A stretch of 7,025 nt of DNA. It comes from Candidatus Omnitrophota bacterium. GTDB taxonomy: Bacteria; Omnitrophota; Gorgyraeia; Duberdicusellales; 4484-171. The notes beneath the pieces were generated by a model that worked only from the letters and a program-made list of their open reading frames with translations, did not search any database and was not told the origin of the DNA. The first letter of the stretch is position 1, and every line of letters starts with the position of its first letter. This document shows, one piece after another, positions 6,710 to 7,025 of this stretch. The stretch lies in assembly GCA_030631705.1 (NCBI GenBank), contig DAOVKQ010000034.1:1-7025 (forward strand), given 5' to 3'. The position numbers were made by a program, and so were the translations under genes.

Positions 6710-6997
6710 TTAAACTTTTTTTATAACCTTTATGTCTTGGGGGTACTTTTGACAATTCTTCGGTCCGATTAAAAACCCTTTCACTACGGAAAAAAGGATA
6801 AACACACCCTTGATTAATGATAAAACAGCCCTGAGCAGGCTTCTTTTTTTTACCGCCAAATATAAACAAGAAAACAAAAATATTATTACTCCTATCCGTA
6901 ATAATATCATATCTTTATTTATAATAGCTAACACTAACACAATAATCGCCGCGACAAGGACAATAAAAGAAACAACGAACTTCTTAAATCGTATCAT
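6710..6997 (-). CDS. Small hydrophobic membrane protein of unknown function
   Basis: A 95-residue reading from ATG 6997 with membrane segments at about residues 7-26 and 30-49, a third hydrophobic stretch at 56-77, and a polar, lysine-rich tail (PKNCQKYPQDIKVIKKV). I do not recognise a family. The stop is 5 nt before the KpsS-like start, so it belongs to the same operon. The start is uncertain: no ribosome site is well placed (GGAG is about 17 nt away) and the frame is open upstream to the window edge, reading LFGEFFLSN before this Met, so the protein may begin outside the window. The gene contains an A8 run followed by a small hairpin. It could be a membrane partner for the glycosylation machinery or the end of a larger membrane protein. 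Confidence 0.65.
   Translation of the reverse strand: MIRFKKFVVSFIVLVAAIIVLVLAIINKDMILLRIGVIIFLFSCLYLAVKKRSLLRAVLSLIKGVFILFSVVKGFLIGPKNCQKYPQDIKVIKKV
6844..6851 (-). other. A8 slippery run with a hairpin just downstream
   Basis: Within the small membrane gene the message reads GTA AAA AAA AGA, containing a classic A AAA AAA slippery heptamer in phase. A slip of one base backwards enters the frame that stays open for about 50 codons straight into the KpsS-like gene. A hairpin follows immediately (6827-6841, AGCCT/GGGCT with one G-U pair and a 5-nt loop). No strong internal Shine-Dalgarno lies upstream of the run, unlike dnaX. A homopolymer of this length is also prone to indels. Confidence 0.3.
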
Positions 6998-7025
6998 GTT
7001 AGATAAAAAGAATTCTCCAAAAAGA

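Noticed and set aside
6705..6869. 55-residue N-terminal extension of the KpsS-like protein starting at 6869
   Set aside because: It would overlap the small membrane gene by 160 nt, its composition does not look like a natural domain, and the family-like start is MNIAFICTG at 6704. It is kept only as a possible frameshift product.

Overview
The window is one strand of a surface-polysaccharide (capsule/exopolysaccharide/O-antigen type) biosynthesis operon. Every gene I can support reads on the minus strand, so transcription runs from the right edge (7025) to the left edge (1). The DNA is visibly AT-rich. There are no rRNA or tRNA genes, no mobile elements and no CRISPR array. A KpsS-like capsule transferase together with a Wzy-type membrane polymerase points to an uncultivated bacterium with an outer membrane. 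The phylum cannot be fixed from the sequence; candidate phyla such as Omnitrophota are a guess only.

Layout in transcription order: (1) 6710-6997, a small hydrophobic membrane protein of unknown function whose reading frame is still open at the right edge; (2) 5370-6704, a KpsS/LipA-like capsule polysaccharide transferase starting 5 nt after gene 1; (3) 5244-5369, a 126-bp non-coding gap, the only sizeable one. It holds a weak hairpin, a strong AGGAG ribosome site, most of a possible 24-codon leader ORF (5237-5311) that runs into the next start codon, and four tandem 7-bp units inside that ORF; (4) 3825-5243, a Wzy/WaaL-family polymerase or ligase; (5) 2699-3835, a GT4 (GT-B fold) glycosyltransferase overlapping gene 4 by 11 nt; (6) 1245-2702, a B12-binding-domain radical SAM enzyme overlapping gene 5 by 4 nt (ATGA); (7) 92-1234, a membrane-anchored GT2 (GT-A fold) glycosyltransferase; (8) 1-70, possibly the start of another gene running off the left edge.

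How they may fit together (inference): the GT2 and GT4 enzymes add sugars to a lipid-linked repeat unit or glycolipid, the Wzy-type protein polymerises or ligates it, the KpsS-like enzyme adds a linker or terminal sugar, and the radical SAM enzyme makes a chemically difficult modification on the glycan or its lipid. The tight overlaps argue for one co-translated message.

The points most worth checking are the possible leader ORF and heptamer repeat in front of the polymerase, an A8 slippery run that would shift ribosomes from the small membrane protein into the frame of the KpsS-like enzyme, the B12/radical SAM enzyme inside a glycan operon, and non-canonical active-site residues in both classical glycosyltransferases. 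None of these is proven by the sequence alone.
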